This document shows, piece by piece, positions 46,101-54,010 of a stretch of 64,000 nt of DNA. The notes below the pieces were generated by a model, which did not search any database, was not told the origin of the DNA, and saw only the letters and a program-made list of their open reading frames with translations. Numbering within the stretch: the stretch's first letter is position 1; the number at the start of each line of letters is the position of its first letter. Origin of the DNA: Flavobacterium sp. CFS9 (GTDB lineage: Bacteria; Bacteroidota; Bacteroidia; Flavobacteriales; Flavobacteriaceae); the NCBI RefSeq assembly GCF_041154745.1, contig NZ_AP031573.1, positions 3,348,001 to 3,412,000 of the forward strand, read 5' to 3'. A program made the translations under genes and the position numbers.

Positions 46101-46304
46101 GGCTCCTGTTTCATCGACAACTTTTCCTTTGACAAGATCGGTTTGTTTGTTTTGATTGGTCTGAATAATGTTTTTTCGGTTTTTCGTATTTTCAGCAGCA
46201 GTAAGATTGTTGCCGTTTGCTAAAAGAATAGTGAATGCAAAAGGTGTGAGTAACACTTTTTGGAGTCGTAAATACATTTGGTTTTTGAATAGATTCTTCT
46301 TCAT
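43185..46304 (-). CDS. TonB-dependent receptor with CarboxypepD_reg domain
   Basis: The protein has 1039 residues. A signal sequence (about 1-37) is followed by a spacer, the CarboxypepD_reg-like domain (about 58-135, GKVVDETGASLPGVTVLVIG), a plug (about 150-290 with IEVLRDGASAQYGSDAIAGVI) and the barrel, ending RFVFARLSLSF. The plug motif with RGLGPDQVLVLVNGKRRH places it in the general TonB receptor class rather than the SusC class, and no SusD follows. Substrate unknown. The upstream 340 bases carry no gene, and downstream a terminator separates it from uvrB. Confidence 0.9.
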   Translation of the reverse strand: MKKNLFKNQMYLRLQKVLLTPFAFTILLANGNNLTAAENTKNRKNIIQTNQNKQTDLVKGKVVDETGASLPGVTVLVIGTKKGAVTDIDGNYTIEAKVGDVLQFSYVGLQTKTVTVNGSTVNVTLSGGSGESLENVVIIGSRNPTRTVTESAVPIDVIAMKDIATQGAQTNLNQILNMVAPSFTSNTQTVADGTDHLDPAQLRGLGPDQVLVLVNGKRRHTSSLVNINGTPGRGSVGTDLNAIPAFALEKIEVLRDGASAQYGSDAIAGVINLNIKKDTKKIDINLFSGSNFSRNANDHRGGNDGNNYQMDVNYGTNLGKEKSFINLTGSLQLRDATSRANDATGTIYNAYNAIEQRASEDGININSLYGNITNTSNSAQIISLIKNYAPKVSYFTGAQQTNISNATTISQLQTALNFDATDGELAYRKLERRNFNMRIGQSEFKSVQFFLNAAYPINDKLEVYVFGGTSYRNGESAGFFRRPNQSRSYTGLYLNGFLPEIHSTINDLSAATGLRGTIFKDWHFDLSNTYGRNSFDYNIENTVNATLREGSPTEFDAGGLRFAQNTTNFDMSKKINTLNIAFGAEYRYEQYGINAGVPDSYSQYDINGNVVTGTTPANIRVTDFYGAARPGGAQVFPGYRAENAKTEKRNSMALYADLELDVTEKWLLNGAVRFENYSDFGSTTNFKIATRYKLTDNINLRGAFSTGFRAPSLHQIYYESTATQFTGGVPFEVGTFSNDSEIAKLLGIPKLKQEESTSVSAGFTAKIPSANLTITADAYYIKINDRVVLTDQFTPTPLTQPLYDQAGANAATFFANAIDTESKGIDVVLTNKMNLNENLTLKNDLSGTFSKTRKIGNIHASPILEAAGQVNTYFSESSRIYLEEAVPRVKVNLTNGLTYKKFDFFLRNVYFGEVTDPNVADVNGDGFVGATIVNGKAVENEHPVWGGRVITDMSVGFKISPIAKIIIGANNIFDIYPDKNLGPQTARRANGVDANGNITYAATPTAIDLSNQNQFVYSRNVSQFGQNGRFVFARLSLSF

Positions 46305-46644
46305 AATTCTGGTTTTATATTAGTTTGGTTTAAATTAATATGAAAGCAAAAAAATAAATAACAAACGGGTCTGCTATAAATTATTTTGAAATTGAATTTG
46401 TTTTGGAATTTTTATTCAATAAATTTCTGAACCAAATGGTTATTGTCACTTTTTTAATTTATGACTGGTCCAGTAGATTGAAGGGTATGGTTCGCTCTAT
46501 TTTGACTATATTTTTTAAAATAGTTTTGCTGTAATTGTAAATATATATAATTTTAAGTTAAAACTATTGATTGGGTTGATTTATAAGTTGTTTTTTAAAC
46601 TTTTGATATTTATTTTTGATTTATGTTGCGAAAAACACTTTTCT
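46305..46644. other. Gene-free spacer
   Basis: This AT-rich stretch lies between the TonB receptor start and the end of the hydrolase gene. I found no coding frame, no exact TAnnTTTG box in the minus direction and no palindrome of note. It must contain the receptor's promoter. Confidence 0.5.
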
Positions 46645-47607
46645 TTAAGGGTTCGAGATTGTTTTCTTAGGATTTAAAAACTCAATTATTTCTTCATTTA
46701 CAGCTTTAGATTGATCTATGCTTAAAAAATGACCCGCATCATGAATCGTTTTTGTTGTACCGTTTACTAAAAGTTTTTGAGCACGCTCAAGACTTTCTTC
46801 TGAATTGATAACATCATGATCTCCAATTAAAATCAGAACCGGATTGGTGATGAATTTCAGTTCGTCATCTGAGAAAGGACGCATTTTCAGCATGCTGGAA
46901 TTTGACTTTGCATATTTGTTGGCCAAATAAAATTGTCTTTTATAGACCGGACTGATTTTTTCAGGATGAGTAGAAAATATTTTTAATGTTTTTTCGAATT
47001 TCTTTTCATTTGGGAAAAGCTTCAATAGTAAGGCTGGAGTCATTTTTCGCATTTTATCAATGGATTTTAAGGTTTGTGCGGGACTCAACAGCACTATTTT
47101 ATCGATTGAATTTTCTTTTTGAGTGGCTAACAATGTTGCCATCCAGCCACCACGGGAGGCTCCTATAAGATCAATCTTTTTTAATTTGTAATGATCGAAA
47201 ATTTCATTGTACAAAAGGACTATTTCTTCTGAAGTGAGCGGTTTAGAAGTCAAAATAGACTTTCCTGGTTCCATTATAAAATCAATAGCATAAATACGGT
47301 GTGTTTTGGACAATGCTTTTATGTTGGGGTACCACATGACAGAACTCGCATCCATGCCATGGAGCAGCACTAAATCTTTTCCGTTTTTTAAACCGCTAAT
47401 AATTACATGGACTGTTCCGTACGTTGTTTGTATATTTTCCTCGGTATATGGAATGTCCCAAAGCTTCAGTGCTTGGTCGTATGAATTTATATAAACTTGC
47501 TTTTCGCTTTTTGTTTTAAAAACATAATCGTCAAATTTTGCCTTTTTAGAAGCCGCACAACCTGCCAGTAAAAGCAACAACGATACTTTAAAGAAAATTT
47601 TTGCCAT
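46645..47607 (-). CDS. Alpha/beta-hydrolase lipoprotein
   Basis: With the start at 47607 the protein has 320 residues; the upstream ATG at 47622 adds five residues. The lipobox LAGC places lipid Cys17. The hydrolase motifs are LVLLHGMDAS (oxyanion region), the nucleophile elbow GASRGGW (about residue 156), an acid in LIGDHDVI and a late His in AGHFLSI. It is an envelope-anchored serine hydrolase of the broad alpha/beta hydrolase family, with unknown ester or amide substrate. It lies 90 bases from rlmF on the same strand. Confidence 0.85.
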   Translation of the reverse strand: MAKIFFKVSLLLLLAGCAASKKAKFDDYVFKTKSEKQVYINSYDQALKLWDIPYTEENIQTTYGTVHVIISGLKNGKDLVLLHGMDASSVMWYPNIKALSKTHRIYAIDFIMEPGKSILTSKPLTSEEIVLLYNEIFDHYKLKKIDLIGASRGGWMATLLATQKENSIDKIVLLSPAQTLKSIDKMRKMTPALLLKLFPNEKKFEKTLKIFSTHPEKISPVYKRQFYLANKYAKSNSSMLKMRPFSDDELKFITNPVLILIGDHDVINSEESLERAQKLLVNGTTKTIHDAGHFLSIDQSKAVNEEIIEFLNPKKTISNP

Positions 47608-47696
47608 GGGGATAAAATTCAAATTACTTTAAAGGTACGAAAAGGATCACTCTAAAAAGTAACAGAATTTTATTTTAAACTAGTAGAATTTCAATC

Positions 47697-48656
47697 TCAG
47701 ACTTTTTCAGAATTCCAGGCCTTTTGCTGCTCTTCATTTAAAAAAGTCCAGGCTACGATTCGGCTTGTTTTTTGGCCCTGAGCCATATCAATGGTTTGAA
47801 TATCAGCTGTATTTACTTTGTTTAATGTTTTGTAAATGTTGTAAAGATTATCTCTTTTGGATACTAAAGTGGTGAACCAAAGACATTGTGAAGCATATTT
47901 AACGCTTTCATAAATCATTTGAGTGATAAAACGAATCTCACCTCCATCGCACCATAATTCAGCATTTTGACCTCCAAAGTTTAAAACAGGGTTTGCTTTC
48001 TTTTTGTCCTTTGGGTTTAAATTGGAAACTTTACGAACCGTACTTTTATTGGCTTCTTCTGCCGAAGCATGAAAAGGCGGATTACACATCGTGAACGTAA
48101 AACGATCTTCGGGAGTAATGATGTTTTTAAAAATAAAACGCGATTCTGTCTGTTGCTGAAGGCTAATGGCTTCAATCAGTTTTGGATTTGCTTCAATAAT
48201 TGTACTGCAGTTTTCGATTGCTTTTCGATCGATATCTGTTCCAACAAAATCCCAGCCGTAAATGGCATTTCCTAAAATAGGATAAATGCAGTTAGCACCC
48301 GTACCTACATCTAAACCTAACACGGAAGATCCCTGAGGAATAGTTCCGTTATTGGTTTCGGCTAACAGATCGGCCAAATAATGGATGTAATCCGTTCTTC
48401 CCGGAATAGGCGGGCAAAGGTAGTTTTTAGGGATATCCCAGTTTTGTATGCCGTAATAAGTTTCCAGTAAAGCTTTGTTGAGCAGTTTTACCGAAAGAGG
48501 ATTACTGAAATCAATAGTTTCAATTCCGTGACTATTTACTGCCACCTGCGCTTTTAATTCAGGACAATTTGCAATAAGAAGTTCGAAATCATAACGTGAA
48601 CGGTGCTGATTTCGGGGATGTAAATTGTTTTTTTCGGAAGGATCTGTTGTTTTCAT
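47697..48656 (-). CDS. rlmF: 23S rRNA (adenine(1618)-N6)-methyltransferase
   Basis: The enzyme methylates A1618 of 23S rRNA. With the start at 48656 it has 319 residues; the extended frame to 48704 adds 16 residues across the promoter. Visible family marks are LHPRNQHRSRYDFELL at the N-terminus, the SAM-binding VLGLDVGTGANCIYPILG (about 116-133), and the catalytic-loop motif NPPFHASAEEA (about 194-204), characteristic of N6-adenine methyltransferases of the RlmF type. It is transcribed from its own box at 48673 and is followed by the lipoprotein hydrolase gene. Confidence 0.93.
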   Translation of the reverse strand: MKTTDPSEKNNLHPRNQHRSRYDFELLIANCPELKAQVAVNSHGIETIDFSNPLSVKLLNKALLETYYGIQNWDIPKNYLCPPIPGRTDYIHYLADLLAETNNGTIPQGSSVLGLDVGTGANCIYPILGNAIYGWDFVGTDIDRKAIENCSTIIEANPKLIEAISLQQQTESRFIFKNIITPEDRFTFTMCNPPFHASAEEANKSTVRKVSNLNPKDKKKANPVLNFGGQNAELWCDGGEIRFITQMIYESVKYASQCLWFTTLVSKRDNLYNIYKTLNKVNTADIQTIDMAQGQKTSRIVAWTFLNEEQQKAWNSEKV

Positions 48657-48672
48657 TTTGTGAATTTGGGAG

Positions 48673-48680
48673 CAAAGATA
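48673..48680 (-). promoter_or_regulatory. -7 box of rlmF
   Basis: On the minus strand TATCTTTG lies 16 bases before ATG 48656. This fixes the lower start codon, since the upstream in-frame ATG at 48704 lies above the box. Confidence 0.6.
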
Positions 48681-48768
48681 GTTATTCCTTTTTTGGGATT
48701 GCATTCTAATGAAAAACGAGCTGTTTTTGTTTTAGAGTGTTTTTCGATTTTGTATAAGAAGACGGTAT

Positions 48769-49431
48769 TTAATCCATACATTCCATGAGCAATAAATCAC
48801 CTTCCGTATGAGTAATAGTCACTAATCCGTCCTGAAGAACCGAATTGCTGCTTCCGGTTCTGTAGCCAATCGTTAAGGTATCGTTTTCAAGGGGATATTG
48901 TAAGTTGGTCGAATAAATTCCGTTAACCACTCCAATCGGAATCAGAGAGATTGGAGTTTTCGCCGTGTACCACTTCTCAAATTTATGAGGCAGTAAGAAT
49001 ACTTTCGAATGATCGTCCAGTATCACAATTTTAAGCAAATTGCGGTAGCGGGCAATATTGGTGATATTGGTTATGGTGTGATCTGCACGTTTTCCGGTGG
49101 CCCAGACCACATTTACAGCAGGTATTTTGCGATCGATTAAATAATCAAAAGCTTTCTCCAGATCGGTTTTGTCCTGATCGGGTGTATGAACAATTTCGAT
49201 AGGGTATTGTGTTGTCTTGTATATTTCAGGATCAAAACCACGGTCGAAATCACCCAATAGCACATCGACTTTGATGCCCAGTTCAATTACTCTTTCAATG
49301 GCTGAATCGAGTACGATAACCAGAGGGGACCATTCCAATAATTGTCCTAATAATTCGGGATTGCATGCTGCTCCGTTGGCGATAATTAAAGCGGGTTCCT
49401 GGTCGTCGCGTACGATATGGTGTGAAGACAT
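48769..49431 (-). CDS. Thiamine pyrophosphokinase
   Basis: The protein has 220 residues and forms thiamine diphosphate from thiamine and ATP. Motifs of the TPK catalytic domain are DVLLGDFDR (Asp cluster, about 55-63), DQDKTDLEKAFDYL (about 85-98) and ATGKRADHTITNI (about 110-122), all in the right order. The C-terminal TPK-B1-like thiamine-binding part has GYRTGSSNSVLQDG. No other thiamine genes are close. The promoter box is at 49458. Confidence 0.86.
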   Translation of the reverse strand: MSSHHIVRDDQEPALIIANGAACNPELLGQLLEWSPLVIVLDSAIERVIELGIKVDVLLGDFDRGFDPEIYKTTQYPIEIVHTPDQDKTDLEKAFDYLIDRKIPAVNVVWATGKRADHTITNITNIARYRNLLKIVILDDHSKVFLLPHKFEKWYTAKTPISLIPIGVVNGIYSTNLQYPLENDTLTIGYRTGSSNSVLQDGLVTITHTEGDLLLMECMD

Positions 49432-49457
49432 TTAATTTTTTGATTTGAAATGTGCTG

Positions 49458-49465
49458 CAAATGTA
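49458..49465 (-). promoter_or_regulatory. -7 box of the thiamine pyrophosphokinase gene
   Basis: On the minus strand TACATTTG lies 26 bases before ATG 49431 and fits the consensus exactly. Confidence 0.55.
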
Positions 49466-49540
49466 CAAAAGTTATGAGCTGCAAAAGATCTGGCAAATCA
49501 CTAAATTAGCTGCAGTGGAGATTTTAAAGGAATAAGGGAC

Positions 49541-49570
49541 AAAAAAATGCTCTCAATTAAGAGAGCATTT
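49541..49570 (-). terminator. Terminator of the T9SS cargo gene
   Basis: AATGCTCTC/GAGAGCATT, a 9-bp stem with a 6-base loop, is followed by seven T in the minus direction. It overlaps the end of the gene at 49573. Confidence 0.85.
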
Positions 49571-49572
49571 TG

Positions 49573-52116
49573 CTAATTTTTTAAAAATTTGTTTGTTGTT
49601 GTTCCTTTGTTTGAACTTATTTTAACAAAGTAAATCCCTTTATTCAATTCCGAAACATTGATGTTTGAGAAGTTTTTTATGTTTTTGGTATCTAATACAG
49701 ATTGTCCAAGTGTGTTATAAATTTGTATTGATTTTATAGATAGATTTTCATCTGATGAAATGTTCAGTACATCTTTAACCGGATTAGGAAATAAAACAAG
49801 ATTGGAATTGTCATTATTGTTTAAGAAATAATCTGGAGTATCTAATGTAGTTTCGGTACCAAGTAAGCGGATTGTTCCATTAGACCAGTTGTTTTTGTAT
49901 TTTACAAAACTGCCTGTCACTAAAAGTTTTCCGTCTTTTTGAATTTTAATGGCACTGATGTTACCATCAAATCCTTCACCTGAATCAAATGTGGTGTCAA
50001 TTTCTCCATTTTTTTCTAATCGTTTAAAATCATTTATCTGATAATCAGTGGTGCTGTTGCGATTAGTGAAAAGTATAATTTGATCATTGGATTGTATTTC
50101 CATGCCTCTTACAAGATGCGCTACATAAGTAGAATTGTATTCTGTAAATGATACATCTGTAGAACCATCCGTATTTAAGCGTTTTAGAACACAACTCTTT
50201 TCTGTTATAGAATTAAAATTTAGCTGACCCGCGATGATGATTTTTCCATCAGATTGTATACCTGTAGTGTAGATAAATCCGGTTAGGTTTTCATCAGGGC
50301 GGAAAGTATTATCAAAGGTTCCATCACTATTAAATCTCGCAATTCGATTGATTTTTGTTTCGTTAAAAGCAGTGAAATTACCAGCTACAATTATTTTTCC
50401 GTCTTTTTGCACTGCTGATGTGTAGCAGAGATTGTTAAATCCTCTGACTGAGGCGAAGCTAAGATCTTTGGAACCATCACTATTTAGTCTCGTAAGACTA
50501 TCCTGGCCATCTGAAGTAACTAAGATTTTTCCATCGGACAGTAATATTAAATTGTATATGCGCCCAAGATAAATAGGGGCCGAAAAAGAAGCATCTATGG
50601 TAAAATCGTCGTTGTATCTAACCAAACTACTTACGCCTGTAGATTCAATTTTATTTAAAATAACTTTACCATCTGGCTGAACAATTCCTTTTCTAAAGAT
50701 GTTTTTTTCACTTTTAGGTGATGTAAATAAGTTTTGGTATAAATTTTTATTTTGAGAAAGCTTGCCATTTTTGTTTAGCAATTTTATACCATCATGATAT
50801 TTTGTATTAAAGGTACTTTTACTATTTCCTAAAACAAGAATGTCACCATTCGGTTTTTCTAAAATATCATTTCCTGCATAAAAAGTACCTGGTTGTTCTT
50901 GTGCGTTAATTTCAGAAGTAGTTAAATCTAATTTAATAAATCGGTTAAAAGAGGTACTTCCTCCTGTAAAGTTTACAATATTCTCCGTGCAAACTAATAA
51001 TTTATTATCCGGGCACAGCAGAATTTTATTTGAATTTGTGTTTGCGTCTAATTTTGCTACAACTGTATTATCAATAGAGCCATCATTATTAATGAGCGTC
51101 AAATCGCTTTTTAGTATTTTATCATTCGAAAGAAAAATAAAATCTTTTACTGTTGCCATTGGGAATCCGGGCACAACGTATTTAAAGGATGTATCTTTCG
51201 ATCCGTCGGTGTTGAACCTCATAAAACCGGTGGTTCCAACATATTTGAATGTAGTGTAGCAACCGCCAAATAATATTTTTCCATCTTTTTGAATGCCTAG
51301 TTTACAATCGAACATACTATCATATCCAACAGTATTGTTGGAACAAATTCCTCCAAATCCTTCTATAGCGGTGAATCCTGAATCTAAAGTACCATCAGAA
51401 TTTAAACGGTCAATTCTATAACTTGTTTCTTTGTTGTAGGTATTCTCATAGACTCTCACTACTTTACCATCAGTTTGTAGTTCAAATTTGAAAATATTGT
51501 AAGGGTAACCGGTGCCCGGTTGAAAAGTTTTATCTACAGTACCGTCAGCATTTAAGCGAAGCATATTGCGGCCAGTAAACTTTTGATAAATAGTAACATC
51601 GAAAACTCCCGCTATTAGTATTTTTCCATCCGGTTGTATTTTTATAGAGCGTATAGTTGTAATCGTAAAAGAATTGAATCCTTTATCAGAAAGATTAAAT
51701 GTATTGTCAATAGTACCATCAGCATTTAACCTGATTATTTTAGTTACCGGCTTGCCGTCGTAAGTTGTAAAAGAGCCGCTAACCAGAATTTTTCCATCAG
51801 ATTGTATTGCAAGACCTGATGGTGAAGAACTAAAACCTAAACCAGTTTTGAACGTTTCATCAAGAGACAAATCTTTATTTAACCTCAAAATGTTGTTACC
51901 TTTTACCGCATTTTTGTCATTGTACAATTTATATGAACTGGAATTTCCAACCAAAACTATTTTTCCATCAGGTTGTAAAGCAAACTCTTTGCTAAATAAA
52001 GTTAAATTGGGAAGGTGATCTTTTGTGTCAAAATCCGGGTCAATATTTGAAGAAACCTGAGCATTGCTCCATAATGATATAAAAAAAAGAAATAATAAGA
52101 AGTAGTGTTTTTTCAT
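49573..52116 (-). CDS. Secreted delta-60 repeat protein with T9SS type A sorting domain
   Basis: The protein has 847 residues. A signal peptide (1-19, SNAQ) is followed by roughly fourteen repeats of the delta-60/DUF5122 type, each near 50 residues with a core such as IQPDGKILIAG and NADGTIDNTF. These should form one or two large beta-propellers. The last 75 residues (VLFPNPVKDVLNISSDEN to GIYFVKISS) form the Por secretion-system C-terminal signal, which sends it through the type IX system and anchors or releases it. No catalytic motif was seen; it is likely an extracellular binding or adhesive protein. Confidence 0.9.
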   Translation of the reverse strand: MKKHYFLLFLFFISLWSNAQVSSNIDPDFDTKDHLPNLTLFSKEFALQPDGKIVLVGNSSSYKLYNDKNAVKGNNILRLNKDLSLDETFKTGLGFSSSPSGLAIQSDGKILVSGSFTTYDGKPVTKIIRLNADGTIDNTFNLSDKGFNSFTITTIRSIKIQPDGKILIAGVFDVTIYQKFTGRNMLRLNADGTVDKTFQPGTGYPYNIFKFELQTDGKVVRVYENTYNKETSYRIDRLNSDGTLDSGFTAIEGFGGICSNNTVGYDSMFDCKLGIQKDGKILFGGCYTTFKYVGTTGFMRFNTDGSKDTSFKYVVPGFPMATVKDFIFLSNDKILKSDLTLINNDGSIDNTVVAKLDANTNSNKILLCPDNKLLVCTENIVNFTGGSTSFNRFIKLDLTTSEINAQEQPGTFYAGNDILEKPNGDILVLGNSKSTFNTKYHDGIKLLNKNGKLSQNKNLYQNLFTSPKSEKNIFRKGIVQPDGKVILNKIESTGVSSLVRYNDDFTIDASFSAPIYLGRIYNLILLSDGKILVTSDGQDSLTRLNSDGSKDLSFASVRGFNNLCYTSAVQKDGKIIVAGNFTAFNETKINRIARFNSDGTFDNTFRPDENLTGFIYTTGIQSDGKIIIAGQLNFNSITEKSCVLKRLNTDGSTDVSFTEYNSTYVAHLVRGMEIQSNDQIILFTNRNSTTDYQINDFKRLEKNGEIDTTFDSGEGFDGNISAIKIQKDGKLLVTGSFVKYKNNWSNGTIRLLGTETTLDTPDYFLNNNDNSNLVLFPNPVKDVLNISSDENLSIKSIQIYNTLGQSVLDTKNIKNFSNINVSELNKGIYFVKISSNKGTTTNKFLKN

Positions 52117-52212
52117 AAATGATTTTTTGTATCAAATATATTGTTAATATTTTATTTGTACATACAAAAAAGCATTTGTTTCTTCTTATTTTTTGTAGTC
52201 TTAAAGTTTAAG

Positions 52213-52653
52213 TTATAATAATCTTCTGTGGTAATTGATCTGTCCCAAATGATACGCTAAATGTGTAGAAAGATGCACTAAAAAGAAACCCGTTGTCATT
52301 TCTTTTTCGAAAACAATTTGTGGATAGATAAGTTCTAAGTCGGCTTCCGTTAAGCTGTCAAGGGTGTTATTTACTACCAAAATAGTATGCTCAATTTTAC
52401 TGATGAGCTCTGATCTTGGAATATCTTTAAGAGAAAACTCTAATGGACGATTACGGACATAATCTGTTTTTCCTAATTCAGCGCCAATATAGGTATTTAT
52501 GTTTCCCATAAGATGCAAACAAAGATTTCCGGCTGAATTGGAAATATCCGGTGCAATTGCCCAAATCTGAGCTTCGTTTTCATAGGACTCAATTTCAATT
52601 TTTAATTTGTTCAGGTCTCTGTTAAAAAGAATTTTTAAGGTATCGATCAACAT
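52213..52653 (-). CDS. DinB-family (DUF1572-like) protein
   Basis: The protein has 146 residues and forms a four-helix bundle. The metal-site histidines are in NLCLHLMGNINTYIG (about residue 46) and in HLSTHLAYHLGQINYH (two, near 126-137). The C-terminal HLGQI motif is shared with the protein at 11770, which marks the same subfamily. It is 4 bases from the GyrI-like gene and probably translated from one transcript with it. Function is unknown, and a role in thiol or toxic-compound handling is a guess from the family. Confidence 0.8.
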   Translation of the reverse strand: MLIDTLKILFNRDLNKLKIEIESYENEAQIWAIAPDISNSAGNLCLHLMGNINTYIGAELGKTDYVRNRPLEFSLKDIPRSELISKIEHTILVVNNTLDSLTEADLELIYPQIVFEKEMTTGFFLVHLSTHLAYHLGQINYHRRLL

Positions 52654-52657
52654 GGTT

Positions 52658-53140
52658 TTAAGCTTTTTGGGTTATTGGAATCCAGATTTCTTCTTCAGAA
52701 TCCGGATCTTCTTTTTTGTATTTTTCACCCATTACGGCAAAGTGTGGTCTTTCATCTACCATATAAGCTGAATTTGGGAGCCAGTCTACAAAAATTTCAC
52801 GATACGTTTTGTGGCCTTCGCTTTGAGGGCCTTTATGAACAAAAACAGCATACAATCCCTCTGGAATTACCAAAGATTTCATTTCCTGTGGTACGTTACC
52901 AAATGCAGAGACTTCGACTGCGGCCCATTTTTCGAAGGTATTTCCGGGATCGAAATTGTCAAAATGTGCCTTTGGAAAAACTTCCAGAGAATACAGGTTG
53001 GTATCAATCACATTCTTAATTTCTTTACGCTTCGGCATAAATGAACTCCACAATTCATAGGTTTTGTTTTCTAAAAATGACATTGTTATGAATTTCCCAA
53101 TTAGTTTTTTTTCGGATAAAATCTGAATTCTGGCTTCCAT
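52658..53140 (-). CDS. GyrI-like small-molecule-binding protein
   Basis: The protein has 160 residues, with the duplicated beta-alpha-beta-beta SHS2 fold of GyrI/effector-binding domains (MEARIQILSEKKLIGKFITM, then PEGLYAVFVHKGP, EIFVDWLPNSAYMVDERPHF). It has no DNA-binding part. Such stand-alone domains bind hydrophobic or toxic ligands and some hydrolyse them. It ends 4 bases before the DinB-family gene and starts 10 bases after the DUF4249 gene, so it sits in an apparent four-gene operon with a TonB receptor. Confidence 0.8.
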   Translation of the reverse strand: MEARIQILSEKKLIGKFITMSFLENKTYELWSSFMPKRKEIKNVIDTNLYSLEVFPKAHFDNFDPGNTFEKWAAVEVSAFGNVPQEMKSLVIPEGLYAVFVHKGPQSEGHKTYREIFVDWLPNSAYMVDERPHFAVMGEKYKKEDPDSEEEIWIPITQKA

Positions 53141-53150
53141 TCTTTATTGA

Positions 53151-53972
53151 TTATTGAATTTTGTATTTTTTGTAATCGGTTTCACTAAGCGAAAAATAAC
53201 CTAACGGAAAATTGGCTTTATCAGCCGTATTGATAATATTTCCTCTTACGGTTGCAGGAGGAGACTGAAAAGGTCCGCCAACATTGTTTCCGGCAATACT
53301 CACCAGAATGTTCATGTAATTGTAATATTGTTTAGAGATGCCGTAATGTGTCATTTCGACTTCATTTCCAACTTTTAAATCGTCATCATCCGAGGTGCTG
53401 AAATATTCATTTCCCTGAAAAAATTTGTCTTCGGTAACGTAGTAAGTTGAGGTAATTTTCGTCGAATATACATATTTAAAAAGATAAAAATTATCGGCAT
53501 CGGCAGGATCGTTAAAGTAAGCACGCGTTTCAACTTCTTTTCCTGAAAAACCACCCTGATTGTTTTGCTCAACACGGGTGATGGGAGCGACTGATTTCAT
53601 GGTTTCAGTGGCAGTATAAGTAATTCCGCCGGAAATCACGGTTAAGGTATAGGTCTCATCAATTACCGGAATGAAATTCGAGCAAACATATCGTCCGGTT
53701 TTAGGAACTTCACTAAAATTGAACTTTATGTTCTGGCTGTTCGTGATAAATACGGTTGCGCCCGAAACAGTTGGAATAACATTTTGAAAATAACCGGTAG
53801 TGGTGGTCAGTTTTATGGTTTGTTGCTTTCCTGTGGTTCCTTTTTGCCAGTTTATAGCCGCTTCGATAACTAATTTTGGCGGAGCATTATCCAGATTAAC
53901 ATCTACAACTTCTTCACAACCGGCGAAGAAAATGGATATAAAAAGGACAATTAAAAGAGTTGCTTTTTTCAT
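53151..53972 (-). CDS. DUF4249 lipoprotein
   Basis: The protein has 273 residues. The lipobox FAGC anchors it at Cys19, and the next residues (EEVVDVNLDN) are the standard opening of DUF4249 proteins. The body is beta-rich with PTVSGATVFITNS, YTLTVISGGITYTATE and a late YFSLSETDYKKYKI. DUF4249 proteins pair with a TonB receptor encoded just upstream, and here the receptor is 38 bases away. It is presumably a surface-side partner of that receptor. Substrate unknown. Confidence 0.9.
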   Translation of the reverse strand: MKKATLLIVLFISIFFAGCEEVVDVNLDNAPPKLVIEAAINWQKGTTGKQQTIKLTTTTGYFQNVIPTVSGATVFITNSQNIKFNFSEVPKTGRYVCSNFIPVIDETYTLTVISGGITYTATETMKSVAPITRVEQNNQGGFSGKEVETRAYFNDPADADNFYLFKYVYSTKITSTYYVTEDKFFQGNEYFSTSDDDDLKVGNEVEMTHYGISKQYYNYMNILVSIAGNNVGGPFQSPPATVRGNIINTADKANFPLGYFSLSETDYKKYKIQ

Positions 53973-54010
53973 GATCTGTCTTTTATTTTTCTTTGAAGGG
54001 AAAGTTGGTC

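Noticed and set aside
46305..46644. Small RNA or gene in the 340-base gap
   Set aside because: There is no frame, hairpin or promoter-terminator pair that would support one.
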